Assembly: GCF_020283565.1 (NCBI RefSeq)
Contig: NC_060062.1
Coordinates: 3,385,322-3,449,321, forward strand
Source of the DNA: Trifolium pratense
Taxonomy: Eukaryota; Streptophyta; Magnoliopsida; Fabales; Fabaceae
Direction: 5' to 3'
Length of the DNA stretch: 64,000 nucleotides
In this document: positions 12,671-24,352 of the stretch, piece by piece
Position numbering within the stretch: the stretch's first letter is position 1
How the letters are laid out: every line of letters begins with the position of its first letter
Notes under the pieces: model-generated
Seen by the model: the letters and a program-made list of their open reading frames with translations, nothing else
The model's database searches: none
What the model was told of the DNA's origin: nothing
Made by a program: the position numbers and the translations under genes

Positions 12671-13337
12671 ATTTAATCTGGTTCCTGAGGGAGCAACTCA
12701 AGATACATGATGTAACTGTATATGCAAATGCGATGATTCAAAAACATGCAAAAAAAAAAAAAAAAATTGTCAAGAAGATAGAAGTGGATTTGGATAAGTC
12801 AATGCAAATTGATCTACCTCTTACTATTTAACACAATCCTAGACTTCCAAATAAACCAACAAGTTGCCATAAACCAACCAACAAATATGCTTAATATTTT
12901 CTTAAAGTTTAGATTTCCAAAGTCAATTCCAACTATAAGTAGAAGCGGAGGTCGAAGATGAGTTAACAATCTGAGAAATCCAATGATATCAAAACTTAGC
13001 TTAATAAGTATAAGAATTAGAATGACCTCCAAAGACCTTAGAGGAAGATGCATCAATAAAAATTGGCGGAATTATTTATCAAAAACAAAAAAAAAATATT
13101 GGCGGAATTTAAACCCAAAATAGATTTTACTTAATGTGCACAAATAAAAAAATAAAATTAATTATATTTACACATTTTGGTTTTTTACTATTAAATCATG
13201 TCATATTTTATTTCATCAAATTATTAATCGAACAAGAACAAGAGCAACAATAACAAGAACAACAACATTCACCTCATCTCATCACTGGAACAAAAACAAG
13301 AAAATTAAGGTTTGTTTTTCTTCAACCTCCGCTCCCA

Positions 13338-14522
13338 ATGGAGATGGATACATCAAATGTTAAGGTTAGCAAACATATACCGGATGACATTGCTTTCTCT
13401 ATTCTCTCCAAACTTCCAATCAAATCTTTCAAGCGATTTCAATGCGTACGCAAATCATGGTCTCTCTTATTTCATAATCCTTATTTCATGAAAATGTACC
13501 GCAACAATTTCTTAACAAACAACCGTTCTTATTACAATGATACATCTCTCCTCCTACATCTGACAACACATCAAGGATACTTGGCTAAATATGTTTTGTA
13601 TTCTTTTTCCGGTGAGAATTTCGAAAACCGGATCAAATTAAATTGGCCAAAACCATTTCCCAATAATAATGAGGATGTCCCACTACTATTCCAAGTGGAC
13701 GAGGATGGCTCAGGTTTCGATATAATGGGTTCGGTGGTGAGTATTAATGGCATTCTTTGTCTACGTGGTTTTTATGGCGGTAAAGTGAAACTTATATTAT
13801 GGAATCCAACTACCAACGAATTCAAATTAGTTCCTTCTAGCCCTGATATATTTGAACCTTATCGGTGGTATGTTAAGGCATATTATCAGTTAGTTGGTTA
13901 TGATCGTGTTAAAGATGACTATAAGGTGATTCAGTTTACTACTTGTACACCACATGACCTTCATGAGTCAGCTGTTTCATTCTCGGAGATATATAGCCTA
14001 AGAACTAACTCTTGGAGGAAAATTGGTATCGATATGCCTCGATCTTGTATAAGGAACGATAAAGTGTACATGGATGGAGTGTATCATTGGTGGGATAAAA
14101 GTGAAACACACACGGATTTGGTGTCATTTGACTTTAGCAGTAAATCTTCCTTTACAACACCTGTACCGTCTTACATAGATGATAACTCGGATAGAAATAT
14201 TAAGGGTTGTAGACATTTGGTGATATTGAATGGATATATTGCTTTGATCTTAAAATATACAGATACATCTACATTTCACATTTCAATTTTGGGTGAACTC
14301 GGCGTTAAGGAATCATGGACTAAACTCTTCGTTGTTGGGCCGTTACCTTGTCTTGAATATCCTGTCGGAGCAGGGAAGAAGGGAAAGATACTGTTCAGAA
14401 GAAAAGACCACGAACTAGTCTGGTTTGATATAAATACCGGGATGATTGATGAGATTGGTATTACAACATCAGAAAGATGTAACATATTATACCATAAAGA
14501 AAGCATTCTTCCAATTGGATGA
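13338..14522 (+). CDS. F-box protein with F-box-associated domain (394 aa), gene 2
   Basis: Second member of the local F-box pair and, by the family, a probable SCF ubiquitin-ligase adaptor. It is a single exon. The F-box is at about residues 11-50 (IPDDIAFSILSKLPIKSFKRF, then CVRKSW). The associated domain has LVGYDRVKDDYKVIQF, IYSLRTNSWRKIG and a C-terminal INTGMIDEIG segment shared with gene 1. Length and order match gene 1 throughout. The ATG chosen gives MEMDTSNVKV; a second ATG two codons later is also possible. A broken ceramidase copy follows within 450 bp, as an intact ceramidase precedes gene 1. Confidence 0.88.
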   Translation: MEMDTSNVKVSKHIPDDIAFSILSKLPIKSFKRFQCVRKSWSLLFHNPYFMKMYRNNFLTNNRSYYNDTSLLLHLTTHQGYLAKYVLYSFSGENFENRIKLNWPKPFPNNNEDVPLLFQVDEDGSGFDIMGSVVSINGILCLRGFYGGKVKLILWNPTTNEFKLVPSSPDIFEPYRWYVKAYYQLVGYDRVKDDYKVIQFTTCTPHDLHESAVSFSEIYSLRTNSWRKIGIDMPRSCIRNDKVYMDGVYHWWDKSETHTDLVSFDFSSKSSFTTPVPSYIDDNSDRNIKGCRHLVILNGYIALILKYTDTSTFHISILGELGVKESWTKLFVVGPLPCLEYPVGAGKKGKILFRRKDHELVWFDINTGMIDEIGITTSERCNILYHKESILPIG

Positions 14523-14969
14523 ACATATAGTACAAAAATGTCATTGATTTCTCCGAAGAGATATATGATTATAGCTATTAGGATTCTATTATGTACGCCG
14601 AGTGGCTTGTCAAATGCTCATATCGTAATTATGGTCAAGTATATGTCGAGTTAAGAAACTGTTTGATCATATGAATTTTGCTTTATCACTTTTACTTTGA
14701 TGGTTTAGTCTCTTTCTATCTGCAAATTGTAAGAATGGTTTTTTGCCTTTATTCAATCGATTCCGATTTTAAGTTGTTAAATTCTTAACATACAGTATAA
14801 CTGTTATGTTGTTGTTTTGATGCTTATAAGTTATATATAGCCATCTATTTCTCTTGGCTGCATTTAGATGTGCATCAACTTGCACTATCTTTGTTCTTCT
14901 TTTGATGCATGTAGTTACATGATTTCATAGTTCTGATGTGGTGCTTTTAAGTTTTACACGACTTATCGT

Positions 14970-16577
14970 CTTAAAGTCTCAATGTTGGTAGACTTCAATG
15001 AAATTGTCTGCATACTCAACAAACCTCTCCTCTTAAAGTCTGAATGAATGATATTGTCTAAGACATCGGTTAGGAGGATATCCGGTGATAATATTTAATA
15101 AATGAATCATATTTTATAATCTCGCTTAAAATTTATTGGTATAGAGTATAGACTATGAATTACTGGAACTTGCTGCCTCATTCCAATCCAACCTCCTTCG
15201 TCCTTCCTATAGACCAGCAACTTCAAGTGTTGCTAGATGTTGAGAGGTGTCCTTAGGCAGGTCGACAAACCTAGATTTGTATTTGCATTTTGTCGATAAA
15301 ATTGTGTTGATGATGTTAGTCCAAATGTACTTGGAGCCTTTTGTACAGACATGTGACTTCAATCACAAAGCAGTGGAGCTATTCAACGGAGCATCCGAAC
15401 AGATTTTAGGAAAGGTTGATTTTCGACACTCCTACATAGATTTCTCCAAAGACATGCCCTGCTGCAATGAGATTTGGATTTGCTGCTGGAACTACAGATG
15501 GACCTGGAGCATTTGATTTTACGCAAGGTGATGATCATAGACTTGCCCTTTTGCTTAATAGTTATCATAGACTTGTATTCTTCGGTATATTTTAAGTTTC
15601 AAACTCTATGCTTACTCTTTTTTGTTTAGGGAAATACTTTTGGAAACTGGTCCGCAGCTTACTGAAAACGCCAGACAAGGAACAAAAAATTGCCAGCATC
15701 CGAAGCCTTTTTTGCTTGATACTGGTGACTTCCATAATTGATGATAACATATACTTATTCAGCTTTCATCCGTTGTGTTCCTTTGCAGCCTTCAATACTT
15801 CCAATCCAGATCCTACGAATTGGACAGTTTGTTATTCTTAGTGACCCTCCAACGGCACCTCTATATTATATATGCGCATCTATCATTTACTTGGAAAATC
15901 ATGGTTGTGCTATGTATGTATACAAATGTTTGTTAGATAATCCAAGTTGTCCTATATAACCTGCTTCATGCTTGTTTTAATTCTGATAGAATTTAGAACA
16001 ATAGCTGGGAGGCAGCTTCGTGATGCAGCGATGACAAAAGCTTAGGTATACTATCAACATTCATGCTGTTTTAGCAGGCTTGACCGATACTTATTCACAG
16101 TATGTGACTACATAGAAAGTTGTACAAATCCCTGCTTCTGTCTCTCACAGTTCAACATGTTTAGATCATTTCACATCCTTATATGCTGGCGAGCGATGAA
16201 CCAACATTTGACAGGCATACGGGAAATGTTATATTATATATCGATGCCATGACAAAAATCACAGTCGCAGACATTTTCGTAAACTCGGTCAGTTATGATG
16301 ACAGTAATGTTTCTTGCATATATCCATTATGTGCAACTTTCTAACTTCATTTCTTTTTATCTTGTCATGGTGCTTCCATGCTGTATGCGCTACACAAATT
16401 GAGTGCATAAATGCAGGAATTCAAGAAGCTTGCACACGCTCTCACCGGTGACCAGCCTGTAGAACCAACCAGGCCTGCCATCTCCTACCTCATTGCCAAG
16501 CAAATAGGCTTACTAACACCACAGTGTACCGATGGATCATGGATGGAACCCCTCTTTGGTGTAAATTTTGGAGATTA
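14970..16577 (+). pseudogene. Broken neutral ceramidase copy (intron 3 to exon 9)
   Basis: Unprocessed partial duplicate of the gene at 5156-10388. It begins within intron-3 sequence (14970 matches about 7190) and keeps intron pieces, so it arose by DNA duplication, not retroposition. Recognisable parts are exon 4 (15155-15365), exon 5 (15366-15535), exon 6 (15630-15725), exon 7 (15788-15843), exon 8 (15988-16115) and the first part of exon 9 (16375-16577). Exon 4 has small deletions, a frame break and a disturbed active-site region. Intron 4 with the start of exon 5 is missing, exon 5 has a further internal deletion, and exon 9 meets a stop (GGAGATTAA). No 5' exons or signal peptide are present. 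It cannot encode an enzyme. Confidence 0.88.
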
Positions 16578-17600
16578 AACGTTTAATACATTTCAAAATT
16601 GGTTAAAGTTTTGTAGACACTAAATGTGGACATTTATTTAAGGTAGAATTCAAATATTAGTTTGTTCCGTTGTGAAAGTCTAACTCCTTCTACTAGACTC
16701 AACTTAGTTCTCGTTCGTACTTACTTTTGGTTGCTTTCAATAAGCAAATTATTCCACCTTAAAATGGAATTTCAACTTAATACTAGAATTTGGATTTTTT
16801 TATGAAAATAAAATTTAACATTAAATAACTAAATTTATTATAATTATTTTTACATAAATATAACTGCATATAAATCTTTGTTTTTTTTTTTTGAAACAAC
16901 ATATAAATCTTTTATTATACAACTAATTTTGGAATCAAACTGACACCCAATATTTTGAACATGGAAATGATTAAGTATAATATTTTAAGATGGCAAATTT
17001 ACATTTTTTTTGTTGATCTTTTTACTACCATTCTCCAAAGGATTTCAAGTATGTAATACCTCTAGCTAGCACTTTATGTGAATTAGGTATGATACTCTCT
17101 AATGTCGTATGATATTTTGCAAGCATAGATAAATTTTTCGAGTCATGATGAATTATAGTGGATGGCAAAATTCTTTCTCGAGATATTTAACATTATTTTT
17201 AAGATTGAATTGGAATCCATAATCTTTAGTTAAATTGAAAGAGATCTTTTATCATCTCATCCACCTCAAGTATAATAAAAAATATATATAATCCTAAAGA
17301 ATGATAAAAAAATATAATACAGCAAAGTTTTTTTTTTATAAGTTATATTACACTAAAGATTTTATAAAGTTCGTTTTTTACTAGAATTTTGATAAAGATT
17401 AATTAAGCATAAAATGGTAAATGAAATTTTGGTCTAAAATTTTGTGTGTATTTTTCTAAAATTTTGTGTGTATTTTGATAAAGATTAATTAAGCATAAAA
17501 TGGTAAAAGAAATTTTGGTCTAAAATTTTGAGTGTTAAGTTAAGTTTGTAACAACAAAATCAATTAAGCAACTTTTTTTTTGTTTTTTGTTTTGTTTTCA
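16578..17600. other. AT-rich intergenic sequence with a tandem duplication
   Basis: No gene seen. A unit of about 60 bp is present twice, at about 17387-17450 and 17473-17536 (period about 86 bp), containing GATAAAGATTAATTAAGCAT in both copies. Confidence 0.6.
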
Positions 17601-17605
17601 CCCTT

Positions 17606-17752
17606 TGGTAGGGGCCCTAGTATTCCAGAGTTCGGGGCGAGTTCTGATATCACGTGGTTTCAGTCCCCTCTCAAATGCAGTTGCGGGAATCGAACCACAA
17701 TCATCCCTACAAGTTCAGCGCCGATCACCACTGATCCTACTAGCATTTGGTT
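17606..17752 (-). repeat. SINE-like repeat
   Basis: The minus strand contains GTGGTTCGATTCCCG, a good RNA polymerase III B-box, about 35 bases after a tRNA-head-like stretch (TCAGTGGTGATCGGCG). It is markedly richer in GC than its surroundings. The tRNA-derived SINE class is inferred. Confidence 0.45.
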
Positions 17753-17922
17753 CAATTAAGCATCTTTTATATTGTGAAGAAAAAGAAGAAACTAATTTTA
17801 AGCAACAAATATGATACGACTGCGTTTAACAAGAACCGTTCTGAACACAATACTTGCATCATTGAACTGAATCTGAGCTCCGAGAGCACGAAGAAGAATC
17901 AGTTAGTTAGTTAGTTGAAGAA

Positions 17923-20900
17923 ATGTCAGTTCAAGAATATCTCGATAACCACACGCTCTCCCGTAAACTCGAAGACGCCGTCAATGCCGCCGTCAGAGCC
18001 AAAACCACCGATCCCGTTCTTTTCATCGTAAATTCATTTCATTCATCTCATTTTTATGTATTTATGTGTTTTCATTATCTGAATTTCTAACCGAATATTA
18101 ATTTCGAGGGTTTATGATTATGAACACAGTCGAATCACATGAAAAAAGGAGTACAATCGGTAATCACAAAAGTGAAAGCGAGACAAATCCTTGATAGTAG
18201 AGGAATTCCAACTGTTGAAGTCGATTTGTATACTAATAAAGCTATGTTTCGTTCTTCGGTTCCCTCCGGCAACTCCACCGGCATGTAAGCTGTTAATTAT
18301 CATCCGTTTAGATGCATTCAAATTGAGTTTTCATTGAGTTAATGTTAATTGTTGTGTATATTGGTAATTGGTAGTATAGTTTTATAATCATTTGTTAATG
18401 TTATGTTATCAAATAGCAGCGTTATAGCCTAGCAGAATTTGAACAAATTATTCTTGGTTTGTAAAAAGCTAGTTAATACAAAGTGTTGTTAAATAGAGGC
18501 TATAGTTGTGTTATGACCGGTGTTGTCAAATAGTGGCACTACTAGAATTTGAATAAATCGTTATTGCTCCGCAATATGTGATTTAGTACAAAATATTGTC
18601 AAATAGAGACTATAGCGGTGCTAAAGCATTATAGCATAATGAAACTTGAACAAATTGCTATTTTTTGCAATATGCTATTGACATATGAAGCACGAACACT
18701 CCTTGGATTTGGTGTGTCCTTGTGTCGGATACGCATTGGTGTCTGACACCGACACGACAACAACACATATGACTAAATTGACTTATGTCATTTTCTCAAA
18801 TTATTATTGGTATCGATGTGTCGGCTTCCGTGTCTGTGTTTGTGCTTAATGATAACTGATCAACATGATTCATTGCCTAAACTTTCTATGATGAACTGCC
18901 TACCAATGTGGCAAGGCTTATTATTTGTGAATATAAAGTGCATTGTCCTGTCTATAGCATAGCAAAATTTGTTAATTAATGTCATCAACATCAACGCTGG
19001 TGTTGTCGAATAGCGGCACTACAGATAGTTTGGCAGAATTTGAACAAAATGCTATTGTTATGTGGAAATCTATTAAGTACGGAGTGTTGTCAAATATAGG
19101 GTACAGTGGTGATATAGCACTGTAGCATAGCGGGATTCGAACAAACCACTGTTTTAAAAGCATGTGTTGATGTTATCAAATACCAGCGTTATAGTGTAGA
19201 AGAATTTGAACAAATATCTGTTGTTCTGCAGTACGTTAGTTAGTACAAAGTGTCGTCAAATTGAGGCTATGTTGGTGTTATAGCACTATTGTATAGGAAA
19301 ATTTGAACAAATTGTTATTTTCTGTGATCTGCTATTGACAACACGGATCAAGACAGTTTATTGTCCAAACTTTCTATGATGAACTGCCTGACCAATGTGG
19401 AAAGGCTGATTTGTGGATGTAAACTGCATTGTCCTGTAACGGTGATTTTCTGATTGGGCTCAGTATTCTGCTCGTGTTGGTCTTTTTTTTTTGTTGCTAG
19501 GAAGTTGACCATTTTTATTGATCAATTAGGGAATTAGATTAACGTTGACTTTTTGGGTTGGTGGTTCATTTTAGGTATGAGGCTGTTGAGTTACGGGATG
19601 GGGACAAAGGTGTATATCTGGGAAACGGTGTTGCTAAAGCTGTTAAAAATATAAATGATAAAATCTCTGAGGCGTTGATTGGTATGGATCCAACACTGCA
19701 GTCCCAGATTGATCATGCTATGATAGACCTCGACAAAACAGAAAAGAAGGTATTTTAACATCTTTCTTCTGGGAGAACACAAGTTTATTTGGTAGTTAAA
19801 AGTTAAATCCATTTTGTGTATCTGTATTGTTATGTTAATGCTTCTGTTATGTCACATTTTAAGACAAATTTGGAAACTGAGTAGGGGAAAAAAAGGTCAA
19901 CTTGCCTAGTGAGATAAAGCTCGGTTATTGTTGCTTCCTCTCTTGCTCTTGTTCAGGATAGGAGTTATAGCATTCTGTAGTTATAGTGATGGATTCAAGA
20001 TCATCAGAATTAACATTTTGTTTCTGTTACCGGAAAGGAAAAGCCGTCTATCTCAGACATTTATTTATGACATGTTGTAGTTAACTTAAGTACATTTTTG
20101 TTTGGTGGTGGGTAACTAATAGAAAACTTTGCCAATTTTATCATAACATTGATCAATAATACAGTTGGGACGATGCTCGGTTCTTACTCAGTAGTAAGTA
20201 ACTCACAGTGAGGGAAATCATTAGTTTCATTCTCTACATTTTCACTGTTCTATTCTCTATCCTTTCGTTTTTCATCTCTTCAACAAAGTGCATACTTAGG
20301 TTAGTAGGAGATTTTTTTGGCTTTTGGATTTGCATTTCATTGAGATGGGAATTCATAATTATATCTTTTATATTAGTTCAAGTAAAAATAAAATACTACA
20401 GTTTAGTCAATGTGAATTGTCCAAATCTACAATATCAAGTGATTGCTTGTCTTTCTTCCATTTTCATCCAGAGAGCTTGACAAAGTAGTCTGTGTGAATA
20501 ATTCTTATGACATACATACATTATGAACAGATACCTATGCATGTTTGAATTGTTCGTCTTAAAAGATAGTTCTATCTAATTCTATAACAATTAATAATTT
20601 TTTAATCTGTTTTGTGTCTAATTTTTGTTTGCAGGGGGAACTTGGAGCAAATGCTATATTAGCTGTGTCCATTGCTGCATGTAAAGCTGGGGCTGCTGAA
20701 AAAGAAGTATGGCTTGTCATTTGATATTTTTATCAAGTTCATTTGAAGTTTAATCTGGATATAAGTTTATTTGTTCTGTCAAGTAATCATGAATATAAAA
20801 CAAAAAATATCAGGTTCCACTGTACAAGCACATTGCTGACCTGTCTGGAAAAGCAAACCCAATGCTTCCTGTTCCTGCTTTTACTGTTATAAGCGGCGGA

Positions 20901-23900
20901 AGACATGCTGGAAATAATCTGGCCATCGAGGTATAGTTTTTATTGTAGATTGGTTTCTCAGAAATATTCATTAGTGTTTCTGTTATCTTATGTCTATTAT
21001 TTCCTCTGAAGATGCTTATGAGCAAATTTTCGATCTTGAGCAACGAAGTTAAATGGCCATTGTATGTGGACATATACTACTCCGTCCCAAAATATAAGCA
21101 AAAGGAGGTCAACAAAAGTGAATGTATCTGGACTAAATTTTAAACCAAATACATCAACTTTCATTGACCAATTTTTGCTTATATTTTGGGACGGAGGGAG
21201 TATATTATATATCGAGTTAGTTATAAAATAACCCGTGTAACCAACATTTAGTCGGTTATTTGTTGCTTAAATTAGGAAATTGGATTGTTGTGATTGATTT
21301 TGTTCTTAATCTGACCTTTAACCATCAATAGATCTAGTTACTTCTAAATCTATATGCTTCCCCTGCTGCTTCTTAGTGATTTAAATTCTTTCATATTTGA
21401 AAGCTTTCTCACACTATTGTTATAGGAAATCATGATTCTTCCAATTGGAGCAAGCAGATTTGAGGAAGCACTTCGAATGGGCTCTGAGACCTATCATCAT
21501 TTGAAGGTGATTTTGCCTTCTTTTTTTCACAATCCTATTTTTTTCAGTGTTTGTTTTGTATGTTTAGATATCTTTTCTCATAATCTCACACTTAGTATTG
21601 TTCCCTATGTTAGAATAATATCAAGTTTAATTGTGTTGTGTTGCTGTTTAGCTCTCTTGCAAGTTACAATGATTTAGATCCTATGCTGTTACTACTATTG
21701 TCATTACTCATTACTTCTGTTGCTGCTTACAGTTCCTATTGCCTTTACTTTTGTTACATCGGTATTAGAGCAAATAATCCTAACAACCACTTTGAGATAT
21801 GTTGCTTAAGCTGATACATCTATTTGTTTCGTTCATGACAAAAGGGCAGGCTGTTATTACAGAAAAATTTGGGCCACATAACTGTAATGTTGGTGAAGAT
21901 GGTGGCTTTGCTCCTAATGTCTCCAGGCAAGTTTGTCTCCATTCTAAATTGATTACTTCTAGAGATGTTGTGATGTTATAATCTTATTTCTACTTTTGAG
22001 CTGACTTTTTAAAATATCATCAGCTTTAGAGAAGCCCTGGATCTTGTAAAGGAGGCCATTGGTAGAGCCGGTTATGATGAGAAAATAAAGATAGCACTTG
22101 ATGTCGCTGCTACAAATTTTTGTATTGGTAGGTAATTATAATTTTCTGTCACTTATTTGGTTTTATATTCTTGAGAAGATGGAAACTGCTGATTCTTGCA
22201 TACTATATCATTTCCTATTGTTCATTCAACGTTAACCAGTTTATGCTGTTCTATGCATGCTTTTCCCTAAAATAGGTAAAAGATATGATCTGGACTTTCA
22301 ATCTCCTCAAAAGTCAGGACAGGATTTTAAGTCAGCAGAGGATATGATGGAGTTGTACAGGCAACTATGTGTTGGTAAATCAGTCTATCTTACCCTTTCC
22401 AACTGATGGTGCTCTAAATTATTTAGGCATTACTACATATTTATTTTTTATTTTTCTGAATTTGTAGAATACCCAATTGTATCAATAGAAGATCCATTTG
22501 ACAAGGAAGATTGGGAACATTTCAAGGACATCTCAAGTCTTGCAATTTGCCAGGTATTATTCACTGAAAAGTTAATATTTTATTGGAATTAGTCAGATTT
22601 CACTCCATTCCTTTTTTAAGTGTCTTTTTAGGTTTCAGTATGCTAACCTTAGAAATCTTCTTTTTTAATTGTATTTTATGATATTAGTAGTAATAGCTAT
22701 TTTTTGTTATGGGTCTTGCTAATGAGTGCCCTTAGGGCACTCTTTAAGTATTCCAAATAAAGAAGTTATTTAATCAAAAAGTTAAATATTTCAATTTTCA
22801 ATGCATTAAATACACACATTTTCATAAAAAATTACTATTTTAGACTCTTGAAGAGTTAAAGAGTTCCCTAAGGGCAATCATTAGCATTTTCCCATTTTCT
22901 GTCTCTGCAATGGATAAAGATTATAATTGACAAAATAATAATTAATGTAACATTTAACTTTGAATATGATAAATAAAAAATTATGTTTTCTAAAAAATCG
23001 ACACTTCAAAAGAAATAGAGGGAGTATTTCTTAAGTAGCTAATAATTTGTTGGAGTTAATGAGCAGCATTCAATATTTCCTATAGTTCAGCTGTGCAGCC
23101 AAAGTTTGATTCTCTTTAGTAGGCATTACCATTGTGGAGGTTATAGTTTTGATGAAAATTAAACAAACAGGTTATTAGTGTAACAATGCCACGTTGACGC
23201 ATTAACAGGTCACGTAGGAAAGAGATGGAAAAAAATGTAATAAATAATCTTTTTGTCACCTTACAAAGGTTGAGCATTAGTAAGGTTGCTTATTGGATAC
23301 TGATTAGAACTTCTGTTGATATAATTTCCTTCATTTGAATGATTCTGCAGGTTGTGGGGGATGATCTCTTGATGTCAAATGCAAAGCGCATTGAGAGAGC
23401 AATAACTGAGTCTGCTTGTAATACTCTTCTTCTTAAGGTAACTGAATATTGTTTCAATGAACTTTCAAGGGGTTGCTTTGTTTCAATGAATTTTCAAGAG
23501 GTTTTCTGCTTTTTATAATATAATAGATAATAGGTGCTAAATTTTGTTTGTTGGACACTATCCTGTTTCATAATTAAGTATTTGCTTTTTCGTGCAAATA
23601 CAAGATCACAAGTTACAAAACTAGTTTGTATGAAAGAGAAAAATAAACATAAAAATGTGACTGTTTCCCATTGCAATCCAGGTCAACCAAGTTGGAACTG
23701 TTACAGAGGTCATTGAAGTAGTGAAACAGGCGAAGGAAGCGCATTGGGGGGTGGTGACGTCTCACAGAAGTGGAGAAACTGTAGACTCTTTCATAGCTGA
23801 TTTATCTGTTGGCCTTGCTGCTGGTCAGATTAAAGCAGGAGCTCCTTGCAGAGGAGAGCGGCTAGAAAAGTATAATCAGGTCTATTTCTGGTTCTTATGC

Positions 23901-24352
23901 TGATTGTTTTACTGCATCATTATAGATTATGGCTAGTTCAAAATTGTTTACAACCATGTTTTCAAAAATTGACGGCAGTTTTCTGTGATAGTCCTACATT
24001 CACTCACTCACAATATCAGTTGATTTGAGGGAACTTTGTGTTTTTCGTGTACATATTGTTGTTTGTTCTAGTAAAGTGAAACGAAGGAAAAACATCGTAA
24101 GTAAAAAAGGAAAACGGTGCTAGAAAATCCTGCCATGATAGGATCCAGAAAAGGATTGAGCTTCTCATGAGTCTATTATAGGCAATCATACTTTACATTT
24201 GCAATGCGATGAATGCATATTTCTTCTTTTTTTACTTCTTTGACAAGTGTACATAAAGTGTAACAACGATCTGAAATTTGATACAGTTACTTCGGATTGA
24301 GGAGGAGCTTGGAGATCAAGCAGTTTATGCTGGTGAAGATTGGAGGCAGTAA
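17923..24352 (+). CDS. ENO3: Enolase 3-type (cytosolic enolase-like), 13 exons, 473 aa
   Basis: Enolase family (2-phosphoglycerate to phosphoenolpyruvate), ENO3 branch, marked by the N-terminal extension [20 protein letters not shown] before the usual start. Exons: 17923-18027, 18130-18284, 19575-19749, 20635-20706, 20814-20930, 21426-21506, 21850-21926, 22024-22127, 22276-22374, 22468-22553, 23351-23437, 23682-23879, 24287-24352. Frame is kept throughout; 473 aa compares with about 475 recalled for Arabidopsis ENO3. Visible active-site positions are [24 protein letters not shown] (360-363), LLLK386, SHRSGET (His414) and IK437. The loop that is GDEGG in classical enolases reads GEDGG here (250-254). 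Intron 7 has a GC donor (AG/GCAAGT at 21927). No plastid transit peptide is evident, so it is probably cytosolic. Catalytic activity should not be assumed. Confidence 0.92.
18400..19445. repeat. Degenerate repeat array in enolase intron 2
   Basis: A unit of roughly 100 bp carrying words like 'gaatttgaacaaa' and 'gtcaaatagaggctatag' recurs around 18436, 18549, 18642, 19030, 19132, 19201 and 19291. A larger block starting 'actttctatgatgaactgcc' is also duplicated at 18881 and 19369 (period 488 bp). No coding capacity or terminal inverted repeats are seen. The element class is unknown to me. Confidence 0.65.
21077..21200. mobile_element. Stowaway-like MITE in enolase intron 5
   Basis: Inverted ends: left CTACTCCGTCCCAAAATATA, right the complement of CTCCCTCCGTCCC followed by the same AAAATATAAGC. 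The element is flanked by TA on each side (21075-21076 and 21201-21202). Length is about 124 bp. The CTCCCTCCGT end and TA duplication are typical of Stowaway (Tc1/mariner-related) MITEs. Confidence 0.85.
22711..22893. mobile_element. MITE with palindromic ends, copy 1 (enolase intron 10)
   Basis: Terminal inverted repeats of about 35 bp: left 'cttgctaatgagtgcccttag', right the complement of 'aaatgctaatgattgccctta'. Each end contains its own palindrome (GAGTGCCC tta GGGCACTC on the left; degenerate on the right). It has the same architecture and end motif as the element at 49222-49410. There is no coding capacity. Confidence 0.7.
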
